Counted from the first letter of the stretch, positions 28,339 to 37,939 are shown. The stretch is 57,642 bases of DNA from Candidatus Poribacteria bacterium (GCA_009839745.1 VXPE01000124.1:1-57642); one strand, 5' to 3'. The notes: generated from the sequence alone by a model not told the origin. Translations and numbers: made by a program.

Positions 28339-30228
28339 ATGCCAAAAATTAAAATACTCTCCGCAGATGTTGCCAATAAGATCGCCGCAGGCGAGGTCGT
28401 CGAGCGTCCTGCATCCGTCGTCAAAGAACTCATTGAAAACGCCATAGATGCAGGCAGCACCGCTATCCGCGTCGAAATTCGGGCAGGCGGGAAACGTCTT
28501 ATCCGTGTATCTGATAACGGTATCGGTATGCAACGCGAGGACGCACTCCTCGCCTTAGAACGCCACGCAACGAGCAAAGTGAATCGTATTGAGGACCTTG
28601 AGCGTATTCACACCTTTGGGTTCCGCGGGGAGGCTCTCGCAAGTATCGCCTCCGTGTCCCAATTTGAACTCCTCACTCGCACGGCTGACGCGCTTGAAGG
28701 AACGAAGGTGGACGTTGAGGGCGGTGTTTTCCGGTCTGTGCAAGAGAGCGGATGCTCCCCCGGCACCCACATGTCCATCAACAACCTCTTTTACAATGTC
28801 CCCGCACGCCTGAAATTCCTCAAAACCGATACGACTGAGATGAACCATATCACGAATCAGGTGACATGGGCGGCACTCGCGCATCCGAAGATCCACTTTT
28901 CACTGACGCACAACGGCAGATCGATACTTGATGTCCGTTCCTGTGATTCATACCTCGAACGCGTTCGCCTCCTCTACGGCAGAGAGTTCGCCGAAAACCT
29001 CATCGAATTTACAGAGGCACTGCCCGACCTGAAGATGTATGGTCTGCTCGGTAAACCCGAATTTACGAAGCCGAACCGAGAATATCAACTCTTTTTCCTC
29101 AATCAGCGACCGATACGCAGCCGTATCATCGGCGCAGCATTGACAGAAGCACTTAATGCCATGGTTGCCAAAGACAGGCAGCCTGTCGCGCTCCTTTTCC
29201 TAACCCTGGAACCCGATACGGTCGATGTAAATGTACATCCTGCCAAAATCGAGGTGCGCTTTCGGAACGAGCGGACAATTTATAGCGGAATCGTCCGGAT
29301 GCTCCGTGACGCGCTCCATAAAACAAAATATATCCCCAAAATTGAAACCCCCATTGAACCGACGCGCTCCGACGGAGATACTGAAAACCGTGATGTCAGT
29401 CGGCCGCAACGGGTACCCCCACTGGGCTCCCTATCGGGTCCTGGAAGAGGGCAACGAACAACACCTATCCCGCAGGTGCAGCACAGGCAAACACCGCCTG
29501 CCACACCACAGGAGACAGAGAAGGGAGATCAGGCTTCGGAAGCGCAAACGCCGTCTACGCAGCACGGGCAAGGTACCCGCGCCCCTACGATCGTTGTGCA
29601 GCCACCGCAGCAGCGGATGCCTGATGATGCAAATCTCAGTCTGCTCGACTTCGAGAATGTCCAACTCAAGACGATCCTCTTTAAAACCTACATCGTCGTT
29701 GAGGCGGGAGATAAAATCTTCTTCATTGACCAGCATGTCGCTGCTGAACGCGTCCTTTATGAACGTTTCGTCAACCAAGTGGAAACCGATGGGATTCCTG
29801 TGCAGGGGTTGCTACTGCCGGTGACTTTAGAAGTCACACCGCAGCAGCTGGGGGTCCTCAAAATTCACGGCGACATCTTCAAGAAACTCGGCTTCGATCT
29901 GGAGGAGTTCGGTGGGAATACTATCCTCATTCGTGCGATCCCGTCGCCGTTACCCACTCGTATTGCCGCGCAGACCGTTACGGATCTACTTGACAAACTC
30001 CCGGAAACCCCCCATACCGAGGTCCAGATTCCAGAGGCGATGGACAATGCCTTGATAACGCTCGCTTGCAAATCGGCTGTCAAAGCCGGGGATACATTGG
30101 ATACGAAAGAGATGATGAACCTCATCAAGGAGTTGTCTGAGGCGAAACTCCCGTTCAATTGTCCGCACTCCCGTCCTATTATCGTCGAGATGGGGCGCGA
30201 TGAATTGGAACGCCGATTCCACCGGTAA
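28339..30228 (+). CDS. mutL: DNA mismatch repair protein MutL
   Basis: 629 residues. N-terminal GHKL ATPase: ELIENAIDAG, SDNGIGM, HATSKV, FGFRGEALASI and VDVNVHPAK. C-terminal dimerisation/endonuclease domain with DQHVAAERVLYE, a variant of the DQHA(X)2E(X)4E metal motif of nicking MutL proteins, and CPHSRPI near the end. So it probably is an endonuclease-type MutL that nicks the new strand. The linker (about 340-430), Pro/Gln/Thr-rich, contains a GC palindrome insertion (29564-29587). mutS is not in the window. Translation start comes from a repeat module. Confidence 0.95.
   Translation: MPKIKILSADVANKIAAGEVVERPASVVKELIENAIDAGSTAIRVEIRAGGKRLIRVSDNGIGMQREDALLALERHATSKVNRIEDLERIHTFGFRGEALASIASVSQFELLTRTADALEGTKVDVEGGVFRSVQESGCSPGTHMSINNLFYNVPARLKFLKTDTTEMNHITNQVTWAALAHPKIHFSLTHNGRSILDVRSCDSYLERVRLLYGREFAENLIEFTEALPDLKMYGLLGKPEFTKPNREYQLFFLNQRPIRSRIIGAALTEALNAMVAKDRQPVALLFLTLEPDTVDVNVHPAKIEVRFRNERTIYSGIVRMLRDALHKTKYIPKIETPIEPTRSDGDTENRDVSRPQRVPPLGSLSGPGRGQRTTPIPQVQHRQTPPATPQETEKGDQASEAQTPSTQHGQGTRAPTIVVQPPQQRMPDDANLSLLDFENVQLKTILFKTYIVVEAGDKIFFIDQHVAAERVLYERFVNQVETDGIPVQGLLLPVTLEVTPQQLGVLKIHGDIFKKLGFDLEEFGGNTILIRAIPSPLPTRIAAQTVTDLLDKLPETPHTEVQIPEAMDNALITLACKSAVKAGDTLDTKEMMNLIKELSEAKLPFNCPHSRPIIVEMGRDELERRFHR
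29564..29587. repeat. In-frame GC palindrome in the mutL linker
   Basis: ACGGGCAAGGTACCCGCGCC then CCTAC: arms CGGG and CCCG and the tail GCCCCTAC shared with 11568-11587 and 15698-15720. Read as peptide GQGTRAPT. Confidence 0.55.
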
Positions 30229-30364
30229 GCCACACTTGTAGGGTTGCCTGGCACAGCACATACAGAAATCTGGAACATCTGTAATCGAGAAAACTTGAAA
30301 CCTGTTGGTTCCTCATGTATAATTTACATCCGCCCTATAAGTTAAGACCATAAGTTGAAGTTAT

Positions 30365-31051
30365 TTAGCGACTTCTCACGCCAATCCCTTGGAACGCCTC
30401 TGTCGGTAAGTATCTACCTAACACGTTCTGAACGTCCATTTCCGAGAGTTGTTGTGGTGTGATTAAAGCACATTTATTCCGCGAACTCTTGCTCCAAGAT
30501 GCCTCAAAATCCGTATAATTCAATCGCCGCTTGCTAAGACTGGTCGGATTCTGAAGCGACATTTCGCTCAATTGATCGTTGTAATCGGACAATATTACAA
30601 TCTCGGGACTTCGACCTTGGAATTGGATCATCACAATAGGGGGCCATCCTTTCGCAATAAATGCCTTTAAGACATCGAGCGAACAGTTGGAGATAATAGC
30701 AAGGTTCTGGACGCTACTACGAGTTGTTGCATAAAAATCATCGAGACCTCCTCTGCTCCCAACGTTCGGAGGTTCTTTGAAAGCGTTTCTGACGTAAGGC
30801 AGTCTTTGTAACTGGACAGTCGCACTCGCAGGTAAACTAACTTGGCTCTGTTCGGATGGCTGTCTTGTGTTCCTTTCAGCGGCGGCAAGTGCCGTTTCGG
30901 GGACGTGGTATTGTCCTTGCGGGGGGGGACCGCAGCTGATTGCCAGAAGCACGAACACAAGCGATACCACACAAGCACACACCGTTGAATATGACGAACC
31001 CTTGAGTAACTCTTGACGAAATCCTCTTAAATACGACAAGTAATGTTTCAT
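30365..31051 (-). CDS. Lipoprotein with a possible C39-like papain fold
   Basis: 228 residues from the ATG at 31051 (RBS CAGGAGGAAG); a longer frame upstream is rejected. A hydrophobic segment ending VLLAISC-G gives a type II signal peptide, after a rather long N-terminal part. The C-terminal 130 residues have NCSLDVLKAFIAKGWPPIVMI, VILSDYN and NYTDFEASWS..NKCALI, an order resembling C39-like bacteriocin-processing-type domains (xGxPPIV, D, FxxxW), though the expected catalytic His is not evident. Outer-membrane or periplasmic anchoring is likely. Function unknown; the fold assignment is an inference. Confidence 0.5.
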   Translation of the reverse strand: MKHYLSYLRGFRQELLKGSSYSTVCACVVSLVFVLLAISCGPPPQGQYHVPETALAAAERNTRQPSEQSQVSLPASATVQLQRLPYVRNAFKEPPNVGSRGGLDDFYATTRSSVQNLAIISNCSLDVLKAFIAKGWPPIVMIQFQGRSPEIVILSDYNDQLSEMSLQNPTSLSKRRLNYTDFEASWSKSSRNKCALITPQQLSEMDVQNVLGRYLPTEAFQGIGVRSR

Positions 31052-31110
31052 GATTACTTCCTCCTGACATATAGAAACGGCTTGCGTGAGATATGGTTTA
31101 CGTGTTGTTC

Positions 31111-32130
31111 TTAATCGATTCTGACTGCGACTTCCCGTTTTTCCTTCCACGATTCCACAATAGCTTCAGTAATCCGTAACGCTTGCAAACCATCTCTACC
31201 CGTTGGCGCAGGTGACTGATCGGTGAGTAAATCATCGACGAGGGCGGCCACCCGTAAGGCAAATGTTCCATTAAACGCAAGTTGTTCGTCTCTAAAAATG
31301 GAGGGACGGTATTCTTCGACGACCTGATTATCCCGTCTCATCAAAGTCGCTCGTGTCAAAACATTATCAACGACGATTTCGCCATCGGAACCACAGATTT
31401 CGAGTCGCTCAATGGGGTGAATAAAATCGCTATCCCAACTTGCCATCAATGTAGCGACGGTTTCTGTTTCATAACGGAAAGAAATCGCCATGCTGGTATA
31501 ACATGCATCTTCGCCTTCCCGCGCTTCGTGTTGTCGCGGTTTCGCCATTTGCACACAAACGGCGACAATTTCGCCGCCAAACCATCGAAGTAGGTCAATC
31601 GCGTGAGTTTCCAGTTCATAAAGCAGGTAATATTCGCCTTTCCATGTTGAGGCGGGGCCGCCTTGAGATAATTTCATATCCAAGTAGTAAGTCTGCCCGA
31701 TAGCACCGGCATCAAACCATTTGCGTGCCTGAACATATCCGGGGGCGAACCGGCGGTTGTAATCGATGGCAAGGTAGACCCCTTTTTCGTCTGCCTTCGC
31801 GACCATCTGTTCTGCTTCATCAATGTAAAGGGACAATGGTTTTTCAGAGATAACGTGTTTCCCGGCTTCCAGACATTCCATCACAGGTTCAAAGTGCAGG
31901 TAATCAGCGGTTACAACGTCTACGAGGTCACACTCTTCATTCGCAAGCATCTCTTTGATGGAAGGGTACCACTTCTCTATGCCGAGTTCTTCAGCACGTG
32001 CTTTCGCTTTAGCAGTGTCTATGTCGCATACCGCCACCAATTCCGCACCCGGATGCTGAATATACCCCAGTTGATGACGATGCCCGATGCCACCGCACCC
32101 AACCGCTGCTACTTTCAGTTTCCCTGCCAT
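31111..32130 (-). CDS. Gfo/Idh/MocA family NAD(P)-dependent oxidoreductase
   Basis: 339 residues from the ATG at 32130 (RBS AAAGGAGAATACAATC); 30 more upstream codons are unlikely. Rossmann motif VAAVGCGGIGHRHQ and AVCDID, catalytic-site EKP in HVISEKPLSL, and a GFO_IDH_MocA C-terminal domain (DYNRRFAPGY, LETHAIDLLRWF). Members oxidise or epimerise sugars and inositols; substrate cannot be read here. The promoter region runs divergently from the zinc-ribbon gene at 32384. Confidence 0.9.
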   Translation of the reverse strand: MAGKLKVAAVGCGGIGHRHQLGYIQHPGAELVAVCDIDTAKAKARAEELGIEKWYPSIKEMLANEECDLVDVVTADYLHFEPVMECLEAGKHVISEKPLSLYIDEAEQMVAKADEKGVYLAIDYNRRFAPGYVQARKWFDAGAIGQTYYLDMKLSQGGPASTWKGEYYLLYELETHAIDLLRWFGGEIVAVCVQMAKPRQHEAREGEDACYTSMAISFRYETETVATLMASWDSDFIHPIERLEICGSDGEIVVDNVLTRATLMRRDNQVVEEYRPSIFRDEQLAFNGTFALRVAALVDDLLTDQSPAPTGRDGLQALRITEAIVESWKEKREVAVRID

Positions 32131-32383
32131 GATTGTATTCTCCTTTACGCGCTGGGACGCGTCATGAGCATAGTCTGCTCTTACCAAAGTTCTGATGGAG
32201 ACTGACAACCTTCTACTCAAAACTTTGCTTCTGTATACTGTAGTGGCTTACAAATTTCGACCTAAGGATATGATATACAATGCAAAAAAAAATAACAAGG
32301 GAAATTTTCCAAGGGTCTATTGCGAAAGGAGTCGTTTTTGTGTTATACTGTTTCCTATCACATTTTAAGGGAGGGACACCGCG

Positions 32384-32800
32384 ATGAACTGTCCGCGCTG
32401 CAAACGGAAAGATGCTGTCAAAAATGGGAAAGTTAGGGAACGCCAACGCTATAAATGTAAATCTTGTGGATTTCAGTTTACACGGCTTACCTCCCGTGGG
32501 AGACCCCCATGGCAGAGAGCCTTAGCGGTGTTTCTATACTGTCGCGGGATTTCTATCAGCACTATCGCGCGGAAGTTTTCAGTATCGCCGAGTACCGTCT
32601 TCAAATGGATTCGGAAGTTCGGCACACCCCTCGGACCTACCCCGGAATCTGACGCAGATGGGGCGGTTCTTCTGGATGAGGCTGAAATAGCGAAGTATCT
32701 GAAAACGCAAAGCGAAAACTGTGACTCTGGAAAGATTTTTGTCGTTATACCGGAAGACGTGTCGTCTGAGGATGTAATCGTCGGCATAAAACGAGATTGA
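32384..32800 (+). CDS. Zinc-ribbon/HTH protein, IS1 InsA-like (no transposase core)
   Basis: 138 residues. A zinc ribbon with Cys3, Cys6, Cys25 and Cys28 (CPRCKRKDAVKNGK, RYKCKSCG) and a helix-turn-helix around 46-75 (SISTIARKFSVSPSTVFKWI) match the N-terminal DNA-binding part of IS1/IS1595-type transposases. The rest (about 60 residues) has no DDE core and ends DVIVGIKRD. It may be a domesticated regulator or a transposon remnant; no terminal inverted repeats are visible nearby. RBS AGGGAGGG; candidate promoter TTGCGA/TATACT with 18 spacing just upstream. Confidence 0.65.
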   Translation: MNCPRCKRKDAVKNGKVRERQRYKCKSCGFQFTRLTSRGRPPWQRALAVFLYCRGISISTIARKFSVSPSTVFKWIRKFGTPLGPTPESDADGAVLLDEAEIAKYLKTQSENCDSGKIFVVIPEDVSSEDVIVGIKRD

Positions 32801-32831
32801 CAATCTCGCCAATCTATTAACCAATAACCAA

Positions 32832-33722
32832 ATGAAAAATATATTTTTGAGATGGTGGGGATGCGGCGCGTTTGACGTGCGTTTTGGAGATGTGAATATT
32901 GCTTTCGATCCATACTTGTTCGATCGGAACTTAGCGAATACTCAACCCATATACGACTACATCTTCATATCCCACGAACACTTTGATCATTGTCACCCCG
33001 TAACCTTACAGAAATTGTGTCGCGGGACGCGTTTCAAAAAATTATTCGTCAACCTCGGTTGTATGACCCCCGCACAACCCATCGCTGAGAAATACGGTGA
33101 TGCCGCATTTGCACGGGATCTACCGATTACCAAGCATGTCCCCGCGGATAAGGTCCAGGTTCTCTACCCAAAATATCTCAGCGAAAAACAGGGACTCTCT
33201 CGCGCCTTTCAGGGGTCAGATACGCTCGATCTCGGGGATATTCGCGTCGAAACGATTGAAAGCGGCGAGAACCAAACGCCGAATCTACCGACAAACGGGT
33301 ATCTGATAACACACACAACGAAGGATGTCTCTGTCTTACACACTGGCGATTTGCACGAACCCTATCCAGCGTTGGTGAACCTTCAAGGCAAGGTGGATTT
33401 CCTTATCCACATGAAACTCGGTCTCGGCGAAGGACTTGCGTCTCGACTCATAGAACTTGTGGACTTAATCCAACCGCGTTTCGTGATACCCACGCATTAC
33501 CGAACCGATCGAAAATCCGACCCGATACCAGCCGGACATTGGCCCCCAAACGTCACCGATGAAATGGCGTTTATCGAATCAATTCGTGAAATAGTCGGAA
33601 ATAGAACGCACCTCCTCCCTTTCACCGCAGGCATAGAATACGAAGTAGAAATGCCAGAAAAACGGGTTATCTGGAAATGGGACTGGTTCAACACATGGGA
33701 CGTTCCCCCTTGGCGGGAATAA
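32832..33722 (+). CDS. MBL-fold metal-dependent hydrolase (UlaG-like)
   Basis: 296 residues. Metallo-beta-lactamase superfamily motifs: SHEHFDHCHP (HxHxDH type), HTGDLHEPYP for the metal-bridging Asp and VIPTHYR near the end for the last His. The N-terminal WWGCGAFDVRFGDVNIAFDP resembles UlaG/L-ascorbate-6-phosphate lactonase-like proteins. Likely a lactonase or phosphodiesterase; the substrate is unknown. 31 bases after the zinc-ribbon gene, in the same direction, and upstream of a second Gfo/Idh/MocA gene. Confidence 0.85.
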   Translation: MKNIFLRWWGCGAFDVRFGDVNIAFDPYLFDRNLANTQPIYDYIFISHEHFDHCHPVTLQKLCRGTRFKKLFVNLGCMTPAQPIAEKYGDAAFARDLPITKHVPADKVQVLYPKYLSEKQGLSRAFQGSDTLDLGDIRVETIESGENQTPNLPTNGYLITHTTKDVSVLHTGDLHEPYPALVNLQGKVDFLIHMKLGLGEGLASRLIELVDLIQPRFVIPTHYRTDRKSDPIPAGHWPPNVTDEMAFIESIREIVGNRTHLLPFTAGIEYEVEMPEKRVIWKWDWFNTWDVPPWRE

Positions 33723-33831
33723 AATTCCTTCAACTCGAGCGATTTTTTGAATGGCGATGGCGTCGTGAATGTCCAGGATTTAGTACGGGTTTCATGATAC
33801 TTCGAGCAGAATTAATTGGAGAGAATATATC

Positions 33832-34845
33832 GTGTCAACAACATCGCGCGTTCGAGTCGCTTTCTATGGATGTGGGAACTTCGCGAACCGAACCCGAATC
33901 CCGAACCTATTACAGACACATTCAGTGGATATCGTCGCTGCGTGCGATAGCAACTCACAAGCGGCACAGGAAACCGCCAAACGTTTCAAGATTCCAAACG
34001 TCTATCAAGACGCTCACGAAATGCTTGACACCGAGGCAATTGATGTGCTATACTCTATCGTGCCGGCGTACGTCCGAACCAATGTTGAGTCAACCGCTGC
34101 AGAAAAGGGGATCCACATCTTCAGTGAAAAGCCGCAGGCACTCACGATGCAGGTGGCACACCGAATCAACACTGCCATTCAGCAAGCAGGCGTGATTAGC
34201 ACCGTTGGGTTTCGTGAACGCTATCGTCCAATCTTCCAAGAAGCACGCCGATATTTGCGTGACAAGCACGTCGTGCATGTCCGGTTTCAGAGTTTTGGAG
34301 GATTACCACCTTCAACGGTGGGGAGTCCCAAAACATGGTGGGAGGAGATGGACAAATCTGGGGGCAGTGCCCTCGATTGGGGGGTTCACGCAACCGATTA
34401 TACCCGATTCATGACGGGGTTGAACGTTGCGAAATCTCAAGCGTTTTATTGTGAACGTCCGACCTACGCGAATGCGCTGTCTACAAGTTTCAATTACTGT
34501 CTTGAGAACGGTGCTACGATGACGCTCAACTTTGTCGCAGCGGGTTCGGGTCCCAAAGATGAGCCGAGATTTACTATCTTCTATGAAGGCGGATGCCTCG
34601 AAATTCACGGATACGATAGGATTGTGGTAAATGGCGAGGTCCTTTACCAAGCCGACGAATTCGATCCGTGGTTGGAACAGGACAAAACCTTTATCCGTGC
34701 CGTTCAGTCTGCGGATTCCAGTCTTCTACAGAGTGATTATTACGATGGGCTTTTCTCTTTAGCCCCTATTTTAGCAGGGTGGGAGTCTTCCCGGCGCGGC
34801 GGCGTGTGTATTGATGTCGCGGCGTTCATGGAGGATATCTATTAA
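33832..34845 (+). CDS. Gfo/Idh/MocA family oxidoreductase (second copy)
   Basis: 337 residues; start GTG at 33832 with GGAGAG upstream. Rossmann fold RVAFYGCGNFANR and VAACDSNSQ; EKP motif in IHIFSEKPQALT; substrate-binding region SGGSALDWGVHATDYTRFM. It is only distantly like the copy at 31111-32130. Probably sugar or cyclitol oxidoreductase. An overlapping frame from 33677 is rejected. Confidence 0.88.
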   Translation: MSTTSRVRVAFYGCGNFANRTRIPNLLQTHSVDIVAACDSNSQAAQETAKRFKIPNVYQDAHEMLDTEAIDVLYSIVPAYVRTNVESTAAEKGIHIFSEKPQALTMQVAHRINTAIQQAGVISTVGFRERYRPIFQEARRYLRDKHVVHVRFQSFGGLPPSTVGSPKTWWEEMDKSGGSALDWGVHATDYTRFMTGLNVAKSQAFYCERPTYANALSTSFNYCLENGATMTLNFVAAGSGPKDEPRFTIFYEGGCLEIHGYDRIVVNGEVLYQADEFDPWLEQDKTFIRAVQSADSSLLQSDYYDGLFSLAPILAGWESSRRGGVCIDVAAFMEDIY

Positions 34846-34989
34846 CGGAGGAATGGAGACAAGGATGGAGAACCGCCTTCCAATCTTTTGGCTCTTTAGA
34901 AACGTAAAAATTCCCAAACCCAGCCACAAATTAACCGAAAACCTACAAGAACAACGGACGCAGCAGTCCAGGAGGTCCTAATTAAAAAA

Positions 34990-35208
34990 ATGGATGCCAA
35001 ATTGAAAAAAATTCAGATTACGCCAATGAAATTCGATAAACAGGGCGAAATACAAAAAGAAGAATTCGCCACGCTCACCATTGAAGTACCGATGGATAGC
35101 ACAGCACAACGTGCCGAAATTATAGAATTATGTCAACTCCTCGACCAAGAATGGGTTATTGTTAACGTTGAGGGCAAAACAGTCATCGCTGTCAACACTG
35201 CCGGATAG
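34990..35208 (+). CDS. Small conserved-looking protein of unknown function
   Basis: 72 residues, no membrane segment, alternating beta-like stretches (KKIQITPMKFDKQG, ATLTIEVPMDS, EWVIVNVEGKTVIAV). Family not recognised. The ATG follows AGGAGGTCC and AATTAAAAAA, so a strong RBS with the same A/T spacer as the repeat family is present. It stands alone between an oxidoreductase and an aminotransferase gene. Confidence 0.6.
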   Translation: MDAKLKKIQITPMKFDKQGEIQKEEFATLTIEVPMDSTAQRAEIIELCQLLDQEWVIVNVEGKTVIAVNTAG

Positions 35209-35327
35209 ACATTTCGTTCGTAGTTGTGCGATTTTGCGGCGTAGTCGCCCCGGTTCATGCCACACGGAAACCTGAATACCGTTGATGCATGCGAGGTGCA
35301 TTATCGCACGTTCCGAGACCCTTATTC

Positions 35328-36476
35328 ATGATGAAGAAATTACTTTTTACACCCGGTCCGACGCCAATTCCGCCCGAAGCCCTATTGGCGATGGCGCAAC
35401 CAATTGATTATCACCGCAGCGATGCCGCTGTAACGCTCATTAAAGACATCCTTGAAGAACTCAAACACGTTTTTCAGACCGAGAATGATGTCCTCTTTCT
35501 AACATCATCCGGAACCGGTGCTATGGAGGGCGCAGTTGCGAATCTTTTAGCGCGTGAAGACAAAGTCATTGTCATTCGGAGCGGTAAATTCGGAGAACGA
35601 TGGAGTGAGATATGCACCGCTTACGGCATCGAAGTCCTTCCGATTGATGTGACCTGGGGGGCTTCTGTTGAACCCCAGGCAGTTGAGGCACTCCTAACGG
35701 AGCATCCGGATGTAAAAGCGGTTTTTGCAACGCTCTGTGAGACATCGACGGGTGCTTTGCACGACATTGAGGCGTTGGCAGGTCTAACGCGAGTGCGTCC
35801 GACACTGCTGGTTGTTGATGCCGTCAGCGCGCTCGCTGCCGACGATTTACAGATGGATAATTGGGGGGTGGACGTTGTTGTGTCCTGCTCCCAAAAAGGC
35901 TTGATGACACCTCCCGGTCTGGCGTTCGCTGCGCTCAATCAGCGTGCTTGGGATGCCGTTGCGTGTTCTGATCTTCCGAAATACTATTTTGATTTCCGAA
36001 AAGCATACCAAAGTGGTTTGGACGGATCTGTCCCCTACACACCGGCGGTAACACTGCTGGCGGCACTTCAATGTGCCTTAAATCGCTTATGTGCGGAGGG
36101 GATCCGCAATACCATTGCCCGTCACAACCGCTTGGCAGTCGCGACCCGAAGTGCGGTGAAAGCACTCGGGCTTTCCCTCTTTGCAGCGTCTCCTGCGAAT
36201 ACTTTGACCTCTATTCGCTTACCATCGGAAATTGATGGGAAGGCATTTATCAATTTGATGCGTGATACGTATGGTGTCACCTATGCGGGCGGTCAGAGTC
36301 AGTTGAGTGGGAAAATCGTCCGGATCGCACATCTCGGTTGGATGAATGAGAACGATGTTGTTGTTGCTATCTCTGCCTTCGAGCGAGGTCTCCACGCCAT
36401 CGGATATGAGGTTCCACTGGGTGCTGGTGTCACTGCTGCACAGGAAGCTTTTAAATGTTCGCGAGGCGAGAAATGA
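35328..36476 (+). CDS. Class V aminotransferase (alanine-glyoxylate / serine-pyruvate type)
   Basis: 382 residues from ATG 35328 (a second ATG follows directly). N-terminus LLFTPGPTPIPPEALLAM is diagnostic for AGXT-like class V enzymes; SSGTGAMEG (PLP phosphate loop), VDAVSALAADDL with the PLP Asp, and SCSQKGLMTPPG with the Schiff-base Lys. C-terminal YGGQSQL-type segment (TYAGGQSQLSGKIVRIAHLG). Interconverts serine/alanine and glyoxylate or phosphohydroxypyruvate-like substrates. It precedes cysE with the same direction, suggesting a serine-to-cysteine context. Confidence 0.9.
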   Translation: MMKKLLFTPGPTPIPPEALLAMAQPIDYHRSDAAVTLIKDILEELKHVFQTENDVLFLTSSGTGAMEGAVANLLAREDKVIVIRSGKFGERWSEICTAYGIEVLPIDVTWGASVEPQAVEALLTEHPDVKAVFATLCETSTGALHDIEALAGLTRVRPTLLVVDAVSALAADDLQMDNWGVDVVVSCSQKGLMTPPGLAFAALNQRAWDAVACSDLPKYYFDFRKAYQSGLDGSVPYTPAVTLLAALQCALNRLCAEGIRNTIARHNRLAVATRSAVKALGLSLFAASPANTLTSIRLPSEIDGKAFINLMRDTYGVTYAGGQSQLSGKIVRIAHLGWMNENDVVVAISAFERGLHAIGYEVPLGAGVTAAQEAFKCSRGEK

Positions 36477-36558
36477 GGCGTTTTTTTATTGAGGGTTTCC
36501 TCTTGTATCCGCCTTCACCGTTGTTGCCTGCTGCTATCTTGGATAGAATGAAAAACCG

Positions 36559-36666
36559 TAGTCCGTAATGAAATGGAGGGGTTTTTGCTTGGGTGTTTCT
36601 TCGGATATACGGGAAGGCAGGTCATGATCCGAGTCCGCCTGAGCGAACCGCAAGGAAAATTAAAAA
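36559..36666 (+). repeat. Full-length repeat over the 5' end of cysE
   Basis: TAGTCCGTAATGAAATGGAG, GGATATACGGGAAGG, GCGAACCGCAAGGAAAATTA, AAAA. About 108 bases, spanning the upstream end of the cysE frame. Unlike other copies no ATG follows the right module. Confidence 0.85.
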
Positions 36667-37930
36667 CACACTTTTTGATGCTTCTTACGAACACCGAAAA
36701 AAGCCGCTGCTCACCCAGACGCTGGAACGTTTGCGTCCCATCTATAGCAAGTCTGAATTGGACGCTTTACGTATTGACAGTATGAGTCGAGAGGGGTTAG
36801 CGCAACGTTCTGGACGCGGATTTGTCAATCGGGATATTCTTGAGACCGTGCTCGGCAATTTGCTCGAATGTGTCGCACCGGGATCGCATAACGCGCCGCA
36901 GTTGCGTAACCAAAGACGTGAACTCTCAGAAGCGATTGAAGAGGTAGCGGACCAGTTATATGCGATGGTAGCACAATCGTTTTTGGCTGTTACGGACGAA
37001 ACCCGTCTCGGTGCTGCGCTTGAAACGGCTTTTTCGCTCCTCTGGGAACTGCCACGTCTCAAGAGTCGCGCCCTCTGGAATCGCTTCGCCTCTCTTAAAG
37101 ATCCCGCTGTCTGGGATGCTTATCTTCTCCACACGGGTATCTCGCGCGAGAAACTCGCCGCGCTTGATTTTCGTTCGCAAATTGACACCGCAATTCAGGA
37201 ACGCACCTTTGAGCCCTACCAAGACTTTCTGGGAAGTTTGAATCTTGCATCTGTTTTGGATTATCAACTCCAGTTGGTAGGGAGTACGTATCCGGGGTGG
37301 CGTGTGCTTTTTTACCACGATGTCGCACACGCTTTAACACGGAGCGATGACCTTGAGGAGGGTCCAAACATTCACAGAATCCCGGTACCGTTGTTGCCGC
37401 GCGCCATCTCGGAGCTCGGTGGACGCTACTATCAAGCCGATTTACACCCAGAAACCCAGATAGGTGATGCCAATTTCTTGGAACACCCGCATCGCGGTGT
37501 AACGACCGGACAGACGGGCATCATCGGTTCGGGGTGCGTTATCTATCCCAGCACGTTCGGTGGATTGAGTGTCAAAGTGAAACAACGGCATCCCGTCATC
37601 GGTGATTTTGTTGAAATCGGCACGGACACGAGCCTGCTCGGACCTGTTCAGGTTTCTGACTATTCCACTGTGGGAACGAATACCGAAATTTATGGATTTG
37701 TTGAAATCGAACAACGGTGTCGCATCGGTTCATCAGTCGTTATCGGGACGATCCGAGGCGCGGCGGAGCATCCGGGAAGAATCTATATAGGAGATGAGGT
37801 GCGCATCGGCGACGGCACTATCATTGAGAATACATCGGAAATGGACCTGATTATACCCAACCGCTCGCAGATTCCCGCGCGAAGCCACGTCGCAAATGAT
37901 GGGTTTGGATTCCCAAGATATGTGGTTTGA
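36593..37930 (+). CDS. cysE: Serine O-acetyltransferase, N-terminus overwritten by a repeat
   Basis: Acetyl-CoA:serine transfer, first step of cysteine synthesis. Helical N-terminal domain (about 45-240) with YHDVAHAL, then left-handed beta-helix hexapeptide repeats (IGSGCVIYPS, VIGDFVEIGTDTSLLG, YIGDEVRIGDGTIIE). Longer than E. coli CysE (273), as in some large bacterial variants. The GTG at 36593 is only the first possible start: residues 1-24 are encoded by the inserted repeat, which ends at 36666 without ATG. The true start may be a non-ATG codon after the repeat's AAGGAAAATTAAAAA, or the native start has been lost. 9 bases from purH. Confidence 0.82.
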   Translation: MFLRIYGKAGHDPSPPERTARKIKNTLFDASYEHRKKPLLTQTLERLRPIYSKSELDALRIDSMSREGLAQRSGRGFVNRDILETVLGNLLECVAPGSHNAPQLRNQRRELSEAIEEVADQLYAMVAQSFLAVTDETRLGAALETAFSLLWELPRLKSRALWNRFASLKDPAVWDAYLLHTGISREKLAALDFRSQIDTAIQERTFEPYQDFLGSLNLASVLDYQLQLVGSTYPGWRVLFYHDVAHALTRSDDLEEGPNIHRIPVPLLPRAISELGGRYYQADLHPETQIGDANFLEHPHRGVTTGQTGIIGSGCVIYPSTFGGLSVKVKQRHPVIGDFVEIGTDTSLLGPVQVSDYSTVGTNTEIYGFVEIEQRCRIGSSVVIGTIRGAAEHPGRIYIGDEVRIGDGTIIENTSEMDLIIPNRSQIPARSHVANDGFGFPRYVV

Positions 37931-37939
37931 GGAAAAAAG

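Noticed and set aside
32340-32830. Complete insertion sequence around the zinc-ribbon gene
   Set aside because: No DDE domain, no terminal inverted repeats and no target duplication seen.
33677-34195. 172-codon frame between the MBL hydrolase and the second oxidoreductase
   Set aside because: Overlaps both real genes in another frame; the Rossmann motif of the gene starting at 33832 decides.
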